Assembly: GCA_905203195.1 (NCBI GenBank) | Contig: CAJKVD010000038.1 | Location: forward strand, 1 to 6,959 | Source: an uncultured Clostridium sp. | GTDB taxonomy: Bacteria > Bacillota > Clostridia > TANB77 > CAG-508 | Reading direction: 5' to 3' | DNA length: 6,959 nucleotides | Part shown: positions 1-6,079 of the stretch, piece after piece | How positions within the stretch are numbered: the first letter of the stretch is position 1 | How the letters are laid out: each line of letters starts with the position of its first letter | Notes under the pieces: model-generated | Seen by the model: only the letters and a program-made list of their open reading frames with translations | The model's database searches: none | Told to the model about the DNA's origin: nothing | Made by a program: the position numbers and the translations under genes

Positions 1-293
1 CAGATTATACTACTACATGGAAAAAAATAACAGGTACCAAGTCTACAGGTGCTATAGTATTGTCTACAGGTGCATCGAATGACACTTGTAAAATGAATAT
101 TTTTGATTTGGCGGGAAATGAATGGGAATGGACATTAGAAAAAAATTCTTATCTTACATCTGTAGGTGTATATAGAGGTGGAGGTTATACAAGAGCTGGT
201 TTACCTGTATCATATAGGGGAATTTTGTCTAATATGACTATGATTACTAGTAGTGATATAGGTTTTCGTGCATCATTTTGTAAGAATAAATAA
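1..293 (+). CDS. C-terminal part of a formylglycine-generating-enzyme (SUMF1/FGE-sulfatase)-like protein, 5' end outside window
   Basis: The reading frame is open from the left edge (first full codon at 3) to TAA at 291-293, so about 96 residues of the C-terminus are visible. They contain NIFDLAGNEWEWT, then VYRGGGY about 25 residues later, and SDIGFRASF just before the end. This is the usual order of conserved blocks (N-x-x-D-x-x-G-N-x-W-E-W, then R-G-G, then G-F-R) closing the SUMF1/FGE-sulfatase fold. Members of the family include sulfatase-activating enzymes, EgtB-like enzymes, and many proteins that use the fold only as a structural or ligand-binding domain. The part carrying most catalytic residues lies outside the window, so no reaction can be assigned. 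An internal TTG at 60 could be mistaken for a start, but codons upstream continue in frame without a stop. A terminator follows directly, so this gene is not part of the min operon. The domain family is fairly sure and the function unknown. Confidence 0.72.
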   Translation, partial: DYTTTWKKITGTKSTGAIVLSTGASNDTCKMNIFDLAGNEWEWTLEKNSYLTSVGVYRGGGYTRAGLPVSYRGILSNMTMITSSDIGFRASFCKNK

Positions 294-295
294 AA

Positions 296-340
296 TAGTA
301 AAGACTAGTGTAAAATGCTAGTCTTTATTATTTTTATTTA
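296..340 (+). terminator. Rho-independent terminator after the SUMF1-like gene
   Basis: The core stem AAAGACTAG (300-308) pairs with CTAGTCTTT (318-326) around a 9-nt loop. It extends outward by four more pairs (296-299 with 327-330, one of them G-U). A T-rich tail (TTTTTATTT) follows at 331-339. It lies 2 bases past the stop codon and isolates the upstream gene from the minD promoter. Confidence 0.85.
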
Positions 341-349
341 TGTAAAACA

Positions 350-378
350 TTGACTTTTTAGTGATTTCGTTATATTAT
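350..378 (+). promoter_or_regulatory. Sigma-A-type promoter for minD-minE-rodA
   Basis: The -35 box TTGACT (350-355) is separated by 17 bp from the -10 box TATTAT (373-378), each one base from consensus. Transcription would start near 385, giving a leader of roughly 35 nt that contains the strong minD ribosome binding site AAGGAGG at 409-415. It sits just after a terminator and before a same-strand gene cluster, which fits an operon promoter. Confidence 0.72.
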
Positions 379-421
379 ATATAAGATAAAAAAAGCATGA
401 TAAATCCTAAGGAGGAAAGTT

Positions 422-1213
422 ATGGGAGAAGTAATAGTAATAACATCAGGTAAAGGTGGAGTAGGAAAAACAACAACAACAGCAAATTTAGGTGCAAGTT
501 TGGCAGTTGAGGGAAAAAAAGTAGCATTAATAGATACAGATATTGGATTAAGAAACTTAGATGTTGTAATGGGACTAGAAAACAGAATTGTTTATGATAT
601 AGTTGATGTTGTAGAGGAAAAATGTAAATTAAGACAAGCACTTATAAAAGATAAGCGCTTTAAAGAATTATACCTATTACCAGCAGCTCAAACAAGAGAT
701 AAGAGTGCCGTAAATGAAGAACAAATGAGGGAATTAACAAAGAAACTAAAAGAAGAATTTGACTATATCTTAATAGACTGTCCTGCCGGGATAGAACAAG
801 GATTTAAAAATGCGATAGCAGGTGCTGATAGAGCAATTGTTGTTACAACTGCTGAAATTTCAGCTATTCGTGATGCCGATAGAATAATAGGATTATTGGA
901 ATCATCAGAAATAAAAAATCCAGAGCTAATCATAAATAAAATTAGGCCAAGTATGGTTAGAAGAGGAGAAATGATGGATGTTGATGATATTGTTGATTTG
1001 TTATCAATAGATTTAATAGGTGTGGTTCCAGATGATGAATACATAATAACTCAAACAAATAAAGGAGAACCAGTTATTCAAAATAGAAGAGCACCATCAG
1101 GAAAATCATATATGGAAATTGCTAAAAGAGTTTTAGGAGAAAAAATAGAAGTTACAATACCAAAAGAAGAAAGAGGCTTATTTGCTATGCTAAAAAAACT
1201 ATTTAGAAAATAA
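422..1213 (+). CDS. minD: Septum site-determining ATPase MinD
   Basis: This 263-residue ParA/MinD-family P-loop ATPase binds the membrane when ATP-bound and helps place the division septum. The deviant Walker A motif GKGGVGKTT spans residues 10-18, with the signature Lys11 and the nucleotide-binding Lys16. The switch I region reads IDTDIGLRNLD (37-47) with Asp38 and Asp40, and the Walker B/switch II region reads ILIDCPAGIEQG (116-127) with Asp119. The last 14 residues (ERGLFAMLKKLFRK, 250-263) form the amphipathic membrane-targeting helix diagnostic of MinD and absent from ParA and Mrp-type relatives. Length is normal for the family. The ATG at 422 is preceded by AAGGAGG with 6-nt spacing. 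It is the first gene of the operon, and minE follows after 30 bp. No minC lies directly upstream, where many Clostridia carry it. Confidence 0.97.
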   Translation: MGEVIVITSGKGGVGKTTTTANLGASLAVEGKKVALIDTDIGLRNLDVVMGLENRIVYDIVDVVEEKCKLRQALIKDKRFKELYLLPAAQTRDKSAVNEEQMRELTKKLKEEFDYILIDCPAGIEQGFKNAIAGADRAIVVTTAEISAIRDADRIIGLLESSEIKNPELIINKIRPSMVRRGEMMDVDDIVDLLSIDLIGVVPDDEYIITQTNKGEPVIQNRRAPSGKSYMEIAKRVLGEKIEVTIPKEERGLFAMLKKLFRK

Positions 1214-1243
1214 ACAGATACATAAGTGGAGGGAGTAGAAAGA

Positions 1244-1741
1244 ATGTTTGAAAACATAATCAAGTTCTTTAAAAAAATAGGAAAAAAAGAGGAAAAAATA
1301 GAAACAGAAAACTCAAAAGATGCAGCTAAGGAAAGATTGCATTTAGTGCTAATGCAAGATAGAGCAAATGTATCTGCTGATTTCTTAGAATTAATGAAAC
1401 AAGAGATTATAGAAGTTATAAAAAAATATATAGATGTAGACGAAAGTGCTATAGATGTTAGATTAACAAACAAGGAAAATGATGATGGTACTAATGGAGC
1501 GCCAGCATTATATGCAAATATTCCAATAAAAAATATAAAGAATGAAGCTAGAAAAATAAATGCCAAAGATGTAGAAGAAAGTAAAGCTCAAAAAGAAAAT
1601 GGTGAAGCTAGCAAAGATAACGAAAATATTGAAAAGGCGGAAGAGGAAGATTCTAAAGATATTGAAGAAGTAGAAATAGAAGAAATTGAAGAAGAAGAAG
1701 ATGTAGAAGAAGTAGAAGATAATATATCAAAAGAAAAATAA
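1244..1741 (+). CDS. minE: Cell division topological specificity factor MinE, with an acidic C-terminal extension
   Basis: MinE stimulates the MinD ATPase and drives MinD off the membrane. I chose the ATG at 1244 (165 residues): GGAGGGAG at 1228-1235 is a good ribosome binding site for it, while the GTG at 1226 sits inside that site. Residues 1-12 (MFENIIKFFKKI) are an amphipathic membrane-targeting helix. Residues 27-40 (AKERLHLVLMQDRA) form the MinD-contact segment, and the dimerisation domain with EIIEVIKKYI (54-63) and a beta strand LYANIPI (89-95) follows. This core ends near residue 100, close to the usual MinE length of about 90. Residues 109-165 are extra: a low-complexity, very acidic tail with 20 Glu/Asp among residues 130-159. 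The core is intact, so the protein is expected to work as MinE; the tail's role is unknown. rodA starts 26 bp downstream. Confidence 0.95.
   Translation: MFENIIKFFKKIGKKEEKIETENSKDAAKERLHLVLMQDRANVSADFLELMKQEIIEVIKKYIDVDESAIDVRLTNKENDDGTNGAPALYANIPIKNIKNEARKINAKDVEESKAQKENGEASKDNENIEKAEEEDSKDIEEVEIEEIEEEEDVEEVEDNISKEK
1664..1720 (+). repeat. GAA-rich purine tract encoding the poly-acidic end of MinE
   Basis: The + strand is almost entirely purine here, built from irregular GAA, GTA, ATA and GAT codons in which GAAGAA steps recur. It codes for Glu/Asp-rich residues 141-159 of MinE. The repeat is imperfect and stays in frame. Tracts like this can change length by slippage, which would alter the tail without a frameshift when units of three are gained or lost. 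Confidence 0.55.
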
Positions 1742-1767
1742 AGTGTAATAAAGAAAAAGAGGTAGCT

Positions 1768-2874
1768 ATGAGAAAAAGAGATTTAAAAAATGTTGAATGG
1801 TGGATATTAATAATAGCCATTATATTAACGTTAATAGGTTTGGTAGCTTTATTTTCGGCAACACAAAATACAGGATATGACGAATTCAAAAAGCAAATAA
1901 TATGGTTTGCTGTTAGTATTGTATTGATGCTAGCATCTATGTTAATTGATTATGAAACACTTATTAAAATTTCACCGTTTTTTTATGGAGGTTTTATTAT
2001 ACTGTTGGTTGCGGTTCTTTTTACAACTCCAATAAATGGTGCAACTAGCTGGTTTAATATAGGTTCTTTTTCTTTCCAACCAGCAGAGTTTGCAAAGGTT
2101 TTTGTAGTATTATTTTTAGCAATGATAATTTCAAGGATACAATCAACCGGAAAGCAGGAAATAAATAGACCATTAAAATTATTAATTATACTAGGAGCAT
2201 TAGCAGTGCCGTTATTATTAATAGTGAAACAACCGGATTATGGTACAGCTATGGCATTTATTGCAGCAACAGTTTTAATGTTATTTGCTGCTGGAATTGA
2301 TAAACGTTATATAATTGCAGTATTTTTGTTAGCAGCAATTGCTATACCATTATTATATAATTTTATTTTGCCAGAACATGCAAAAAAAAGAATAGATATA
2401 TTTTTACATCCTGAGTCTGATCCAAGAGGTGCCGGTTATAATATTATTCAGTCAAAGTTAGCTATTGGAGCAGGCGGGTTAACTGGAATGGGATTATTAA
2501 AAGGAAATCAAACCCAATTAGGATTTTTATATCCCAAAACAACGGATTTTATTTTTTCAGTAATAGGCGAAGAAATGGGATTTATAGTAGCAGGTGCAAT
2601 TATAATTTTATATGTTGTATTTATAACTAAAATTTTGTATATTGCAAAAACAGCAAAAGATTCTACAGGAACTCTTATTGCAGCAGGGATTTCTGGTATT
2701 TTTATATTTCATATGATAGAGAATATAGGAATGGTTATGGGGCTTTTACCAATAACAGGTGTGCCTTTGCCATTTATAAGTTATGGTGGAAGTTCAATGA
2801 TTACAAATTATATAATGGTAGGAATATTATTAAACATTAGTGGTAAAAGGCAAAAAACAATATTTGTGCAATAA
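1768..2874 (+). CDS. rodA: SEDS-family peptidoglycan glycosyltransferase, RodA-like
   Basis: This 368-residue polytopic membrane protein of the SEDS family (RodA/FtsW/SpoVE) polymerises glycan strands from lipid II together with a class B penicillin-binding protein. About ten hydrophobic segments are visible, the first at residues 11-30. Conserved blocks are FQPAEFAKV (103-111), KQPDYGTAMAF (154-164), GAGYNIIQSKLAIGAGG (221-237), the TTDFIFSVIGEEMGF block (258-272) in which Asp260 matches the essential catalytic Asp, and LPITGVPLPFISYGGSS (327-343). The wording of the last block (TGVPLPFISYGG) and the place directly after minDE, where Clostridia commonly carry rodA, favour RodA over FtsW. The ATG at 1768 has AAAGAGGT just upstream. 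It is probably cotranscribed with minDE, since the gap is only 26 bp. Family membership is certain and the RodA subtype likely. Confidence 0.9.
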   Translation: MRKRDLKNVEWWILIIAIILTLIGLVALFSATQNTGYDEFKKQIIWFAVSIVLMLASMLIDYETLIKISPFFYGGFIILLVAVLFTTPINGATSWFNIGSFSFQPAEFAKVFVVLFLAMIISRIQSTGKQEINRPLKLLIILGALAVPLLLIVKQPDYGTAMAFIAATVLMLFAAGIDKRYIIAVFLLAAIAIPLLYNFILPEHAKKRIDIFLHPESDPRGAGYNIIQSKLAIGAGGLTGMGLLKGNQTQLGFLYPKTTDFIFSVIGEEMGFIVAGAIIILYVVFITKILYIAKTAKDSTGTLIAAGISGIFIFHMIENIGMVMGLLPITGVPLPFISYGGSSMITNYIMVGILLNISGKRQKTIFVQ

Positions 2875-2879
2875 TTAAA

Positions 2880-2911
2880 ATGTCCAATTTGTATTTATAC
2901 ATTTTGGGCAT
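2880..2911 (+). other. Imperfect hairpin in the rodA-dus gap
   Basis: ATGTCCAA (2880-2887) pairs with TTGGGCAT (2904-2911, one G-U), then a 2x2 internal loop, then TGTA (2890-2893) pairs with TACA (2898-2901) around a 4-nt loop. The sequence after it (AAAATATTTATG) has no real T run, so it is a poor terminator. It could be a weak attenuator, a processing site or chance. It occupies most of the 57-bp gap. Confidence 0.35.
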
Positions 2912-2931
2912 AAAATATTTATGGGGGAAAT

Positions 2932-3678
2932 ATGTATTATAAAAAAATAAGGATTGGAAATCAAGAAATTGAAAATAATATATTTTTAGCACCAATGGCA
3001 GGAGTAACTGATAAGTCATATAGAAAAGTATGTAAGGAAATGGGAGCAGGATTAGTTTATACAGAAATGATAAGTAGTAGAGCTGTTTTTCATGATGATA
3101 CAAAAACAAAATTATTGATGAATACCGAAGGTGAAAAAAGGCCGATTGCTTATCAAATATTTGGAAGTGATGAGGAGTCAATGGCATATACAGCTAGATA
3201 TTTGGAAGATAAAGCAGATATTATTGATATAAATATGGGATGTCCAGCTCCAAAAGTAGTGAAAAACGGTGATGGGAGTAAATTATTATTAGATATTAAA
3301 AAGGCAGAAAAAATAATAGAGGCTGTTGTAAAAAATACTACTAAACCAGTAACATTAAAAATTCGTATTGGATGGGATCATAATAACATAGTTGCTGTGG
3401 ATTTTGCTAAAATGGCAGAAAGTAAAGGAATTTCAGCTATAACTGTACATGGAAGGACTAGAACTGATTTTTATTCTGGAATGGCAGACTTGGATGTAAT
3501 AAAAAAAGTAAAAGAAGCAGTAGAAATTCCTGTTATGGGTAATGGAGATATTGTGGATGAAGAATCAGCTTTAAATATGTTTGAAAAAACAGGTGTTGAT
3601 GGTATTATGATTGGTAGAGGAACTTTCGGAAATCCATGGATATTTAAAAAGATAGAATATTTTTTTACAGACAGGTGA
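2932..3678 (+). CDS. dus: tRNA-dihydrouridine synthase (DusB/NifR3-like), catalytic barrel; frame ends early at a frameshift
   Basis: Dus enzymes are FMN- and NADPH-dependent and reduce specific uridines in tRNA to dihydrouridine. The 248 residues in this frame hold the TIM-barrel domain: LAPMAGVTD (19-27) at the FMN site, NMGCPAPKVVKNGDGSKLL (101-119) with catalytic Cys104, KIRIGW (143-148), VHGRTRTDFYSG (172-183), GNGDI (203-207) and IGRGTFGNPWIF (227-238) for the phosphate. The frame then runs through a T7 run (3660-3666) and stops after FFTDR at TGA 3676-3678. The missing C-terminal helical tRNA-binding domain continues one frame over (3665-3907). With one T fewer the text reads EYFLQTGEKLP, as expected for the family, and gives a 324-residue protein of normal length. 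The start ATG 2932 has only a G-rich GGGGG (2923-2927) as ribosome binding site. The exact Dus paralogue is uncertain. Confidence 0.88.
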   Translation: MYYKKIRIGNQEIENNIFLAPMAGVTDKSYRKVCKEMGAGLVYTEMISSRAVFHDDTKTKLLMNTEGEKRPIAYQIFGSDEESMAYTARYLEDKADIIDINMGCPAPKVVKNGDGSKLLLDIKKAEKIIEAVVKNTTKPVTLKIRIGWDHNNIVAVDFAKMAESKGISAITVHGRTRTDFYSGMADLDVIKKVKEAVEIPVMGNGDIVDEESALNMFEKTGVDGIMIGRGTFGNPWIFKKIEYFFTDR

Positions 3679-3907
3679 AAAATTGCCACAAATAACTAAT
3701 AAAGAAAGATTTGATGTTTTAATGCATCATGTAAATTTAGAGTTACAAAATAAACCAGAACTTATAGCAATTAGGGAACTACGTAAGCCAATTGCATGGT
3801 ATACAAAAGGGCTAAAAGATTCTAGTGATTTTAGAGATAAAATAAATAAGATCGATAATTTAGAAGAATTATTAAAAGAAATAAAATTATATTTTTGTAA
3901 TTTATAA
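3665..3907 (+). pseudogene. dus: Displaced 3' part of the dus gene (C-terminal helical domain)
   Basis: This frame continues the upstream dihydrouridine synthase after a one-base shift. It reads LQTGEKLPQITNKERFDVL, then ELIAIRELRKPIAWYTKGL, which matches the usual Dus C-terminal domain with its R-x-x-R/K-K-x-x-x-W-Y-x-K-G-L pattern that contacts tRNA. A TTG at 3683 could be taken as a start for a 74-residue protein, but it has no ribosome binding site and falls inside the conserved text, so an independent gene is unlikely. The stop TAA (3905-3907) leads straight into a strong terminator. Either the gene is frameshifted, or the extra T is a sequencing or assembly error, or slippage at the T run restores the frame in some transcripts. 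Confidence 0.85.
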
Positions 3908-3934
3908 AAAACAGTTCGTAAGAACTGTTTTTTT
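3906..3934 (+). terminator. Strong rho-independent terminator after dus
   Basis: ACAGTTC (3911-3917) pairs with GAACTGT (3922-3928) around the tetraloop GTAA. A five-A run (3906-3910) on the left pairs with the start of a T run (3928-3934) on the right. It overlaps the last bases of the dus stop codon. Because of the A run it could also work in the minus direction, but no minus-strand gene reaches it. Confidence 0.92.
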
Positions 3935-3996
3935 AAGTACAAATATAAACATAAAAATTTTTGATGAGAATAAAATTAAGAAAAGGAGTGGTGAAT

Positions 3997-4638
3997 TTGA
4001 AGAAAAACATAAATAGAAAGAAAATTATAATAGTGATAATAATCTTAGCTGTTTTGATTTTTTGTATTATACAAATATTTATTAAAAAAACGATTAAAAA
4101 TAGTAAAATAGGTAATAATAGTAGTAGTCAAGAAATTATTGAAAATTTAATGAATCTTAGCTCATATACTGTAAAAATAGAAATGTTAGTTTATAGCAAT
4201 AAAAATGAGAATAAATATGAAATAGTCCAGTCATATGAAAAAAATGGAGATAATGAAAAGAGTGTACAAGAAATTTTAGAACCAGAAAATATAAGTGGAG
4301 TTAAAATAATACAGGAAAATGATAAATTAATATTAGAAAATAGTAGGTTAAGTTTAAAGAATATTATAGAAAATTATAAATATATTACTGATAATTGTAT
4401 TGATTTAAGTAGTTTTGTTAAAGAATATAAAAATAATGAAAATAAGCAACAAAATGAAAATGAGGATGAGGTAATTTTAAGTTTTATAAAAACAGATGCT
4501 AATCCTTATATAAAAAATAGAATTTTGACTATAGATAAAAAAACAGGTAATCCTAAGAAAATGGAGTGCAAATCAGAGAACGAAAAAACGACACTTTACA
4601 TATTATATAATGAGGTAAAACTAAATACAAATAAATAA
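3997..4638 (+). CDS. Membrane-anchored protein with a GerS-like (LolA-fold) extracytoplasmic domain
   Basis: I chose the TTG at 3997 (213 residues) because AAGGAGTGGTG (3983-3993) lies at the right distance; in-frame TTG 3961 and ATG 3964 lie upstream without a good site. Residues 2-9 are basic and 10-29 are one hydrophobic helix followed by KK, an N-terminal membrane anchor. Cys23 is preceded by L-I-F, a poor lipobox. After a Ser/Asn linker (about 36-44), a Lys/Glu/Asn-rich domain begins with IIENLMNLSSYTVKIEM and continues with QSYEKNG, LEPENISGVKII and ILTIDKKTGNPKKMEC. This pattern of beta strands and a 'P-x-x-x-x-G' step resembles the LolA-fold GerS family, which in Clostridioides difficile works with CwlD in spore cortex modification. 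In that organism gerS is followed by alr and mazEF; here mazF follows 78 bp later, which supports the link. Identity is low by eye, so the function is inference. Confidence 0.55.
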   Translation: MKKNINRKKIIIVIIILAVLIFCIIQIFIKKTIKNSKIGNNSSSQEIIENLMNLSSYTVKIEMLVYSNKNENKYEIVQSYEKNGDNEKSVQEILEPENISGVKIIQENDKLILENSRLSLKNIIENYKYITDNCIDLSSFVKEYKNNENKQQNENEDEVILSFIKTDANPYIKNRILTIDKKTGNPKKMECKSENEKTTLYILYNEVKLNTNK

Positions 4639-4716
4639 TGTATATTTTACTTCGAGCTAATAAATTAAAATATATAGAATAATACTTGACAATATAAGAA
4701 CTTAGGAGTGAAGATA

Positions 4717-5064
4717 ATGACAATAAAAAGAGGAGATATGTTTTATGCAGATTTAAGTCCAGTAATAGGTTCAGAACAAGGCGGAATACGACCTGTTATA
4801 ATTATTCAAAATGATTTAGGTAATAAATATAGTCCAACAGTAATTGCGGCAGCAATAACATCGCAAACAGGCAAGTCAAAGCTTCCCACACATATTGATG
4901 TAGATTGTAAAACCTGTGGGTTAAAAAGTGATTCTGTGATTTTAGCAGAACAAATTAGAACAATAGATAAAAGTAGACTAAAAGAAAAAATTGGGCATAT
5001 AGAAGATGAAAATGTTATAAATAAAATTAATAGTGCATTAGGTGTAAGTTTTGGGTTAGAGTAA
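4717..5064 (+). CDS. mazF: MazF/NdoA-type mRNA interferase toxin
   Basis: This 115-residue MazF/PemK endoribonuclease cleaves single-stranded RNA at short sequence motifs. It matches the Bacillus subtilis NdoA pattern nearly throughout: [20 protein letters not shown] (3-22), [11 protein letters not shown] (23-33), [10 protein letters not shown] (39-48), [17 protein letters not shown] and a final helix. Arg25 and Thr48, the catalytic pair known from B. subtilis MazF, are present, as are Ser19 and Gln21, so the enzyme should be active. The ATG at 4717 has TTAGGAGTGA (4702-4711) upstream; a GTG at 4708 lies inside that site. In Firmicutes an antitoxin gene (mazE/ndoAI) normally precedes mazF directly. 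Here the 78 bp upstream hold no gene, and the next gene upstream is a membrane protein with no antitoxin features. No good promoter is visible in the gap, so it may be cotranscribed with the GerS-like gene. Confidence 0.95.
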   Translation: MTIKRGDMFYADLSPVIGSEQGGIRPVIIIQNDLGNKYSPTVIAAAITSQTGKSKLPTHIDVDCKTCGLKSDSVILAEQIRTIDKSRLKEKIGHIEDENVINKINSALGVSFGLE

Positions 5065-5070
5065 AATGAG

Positions 5071-5100
5071 TAAAAGGGATTCTTTTTGAATCCCTTTTAT
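5071..5100. terminator. Bidirectional terminator between mazF and the convergent HD-GYP gene
   Basis: A perfect 12-bp stem, TAAAAGGGATTC (5071-5082) with GAATCCCTTTTA (5088-5099), surrounds a T5 loop. On the + strand T-rich sequence follows (TTTTATAGTTTTAATTTTTT); on the - strand the stem ends in TTTTA followed by a shorter, weaker T-rich stretch. It lies 6 bp after the mazF stop, and the HD-GYP stop codon (5097-5099) is inside its right arm, so one hairpin serves both convergent genes. Confidence 0.88.
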
Positions 5101-6044
5101 AGTTTTAATTTTTTAATTTCTTTTATTTCATTATATAAATGGTTAATTTGTTTTTTCTTATTTTCATATGCTTCTTGGTATTCAGAAAAAATTGTTTCAA
5201 AATTTTCTGGAGTTTCTTGAGGTGCTAAGTAAGCTTTTAGACCTTCTAAATAATAATTTTTCTTTTTATCGGTTTTTGCTTTTAACATTTTTTCTTGATA
5301 TTTTTTTGCTATTTTAAATCTTTTTAGAGTGCCTTCTAGTGTTTCTAAATAATTATAAGAGCAACTAATTTCGTATTGAATATCTTCTATTACAACTGAA
5401 ATTAAGGCTTTTACTATTATTGGATTATCTTTTCCAAGTCTGGCATTTTCTTTGATTTGTGTTAATGCAATTGAAGAGTCGATTTTTTGGAATGGTTTAG
5501 TATTATCTATTATAATTTTTAAAGTGTCTGTAATTCCAATATGTGTTTTATATTGTCTTTTACTAACAATTGCGTCATACTCATCTGCTACGCGAATAAT
5601 TTGACCTTCGTATGGAATGTCTTTTTTTGTTAAGCCTTTTGGATAGCCGGTGCCATTAAGTGCCTCGTGATGATAAATAGGCCCTGCTGCATAAGGGCGC
5701 AATTTTAAATCATTCATACATATGTTATATCCAATTGTTGTGTGTGTTTTCATAATTTCAAATTCTTCATCTGTTAGTTTTGATGGCTTTTGTAGAATTT
5801 CTGGTGGAATAAATTGTTTTCCAATGTCATGCAAATATGCACATATTGTACAATATTCTGTAAACCCTTTTGTACAGTGTAATCTTTCACATAAACGACA
5901 AGTGATATTTGCAACATGTTCAGAGTGTTTCCTAGTAAACATGTCAAGGCTTCCTAATATGTTTAATTGATATTGCATTGTTTTATCTAAATTATATGAT
6001 TTTAATGCTGTTGGTGAATAAAAATCAAAAACTTCTTCTTTCAT
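5097..6044 (-). CDS. HD-GYP domain protein, predicted cyclic-di-GMP phosphodiesterase
   Basis: This is a soluble 315-residue protein. HD-GYP enzymes hydrolyse cyclic-di-GMP, or related cyclic dinucleotides, at a metal centre. The signature is complete: RKHSEHV (38-44), LHDIGK (71-76) with the HD pair His72-Asp73, KTHTTIGY (99-106), HHEALNGTGYPKGL (125-138) with the GYP motif, and IIRVADEYDAIVSKRQYK (149-166). The domain spans about 30-200. No receiver, PAS or membrane domain precedes it. The C-terminal 100 residues are Lys/Glu-rich and helical, with likely coiled coil at about 285-315. Odd feature: Cys49, 52, 56, 65 and 68 cluster as two CxxC pairs plus one Cys just before the HD motif. The ATG at 6042-6044 is preceded by AGAAAGGAA (minus strand, 6055-6063). 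It is single-gene, convergent with mazF and divergent from aspS. Its exact substrate is not shown by the sequence. Confidence 0.92.
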   Translation of the reverse strand: MKEEVFDFYSPTALKSYNLDKTMQYQLNILGSLDMFTRKHSEHVANITCRLCERLHCTKGFTEYCTICAYLHDIGKQFIPPEILQKPSKLTDEEFEIMKTHTTIGYNICMNDLKLRPYAAGPIYHHEALNGTGYPKGLTKKDIPYEGQIIRVADEYDAIVSKRQYKTHIGITDTLKIIIDNTKPFQKIDSSIALTQIKENARLGKDNPIIVKALISVVIEDIQYEISCSYNYLETLEGTLKRFKIAKKYQEKMLKAKTDKKKNYYLEGLKAYLAPQETPENFETIFSEYQEAYENKKKQINHLYNEIKEIKKLKL

Positions 6045-6079
6045 AAATTAAAAATTCCTTTCTTATGTGTAAAATTATT

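Noticed and set aside
1226..1243. GTG at 1226 as the minE start
   Set aside because: The codons 1226-1243 contain the GGAGGGAG ribosome binding site for ATG 1244, and MFENII is the expected MinE N-terminus.
1078..1566. 162-codon open frame on the minus strand across the end of minD and minE
   Set aside because: It is fully antisense to two clear genes, is Ser/Phe/Ile-rich as expected from complementing AT-rich coding DNA, and has no recognisable motif.
2889..2916. TTGTAT and TAAAAT, 16 bp apart, as a promoter for dus
   Set aside because: The start would fall near 2923, leaving almost no leader before ATG 2932, and both boxes lie in the rodA-dus hairpin region.
3683..3907. Independent 74-residue gene starting at TTG 3683
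   Set aside because: It has no ribosome binding site and its text is the conserved C-terminal domain of Dus in the shifted frame.
4686..4718. Perfect -35 box TTGACA (4686-4691) just before mazF as a promoter
   Set aside because: At 17-18 bp spacing the -10 would be TGAAGA or GAAGAT, a poor match that overlaps the mazF leader and start. GATAAT at 4713 is 21 bp away and touches the start codon.
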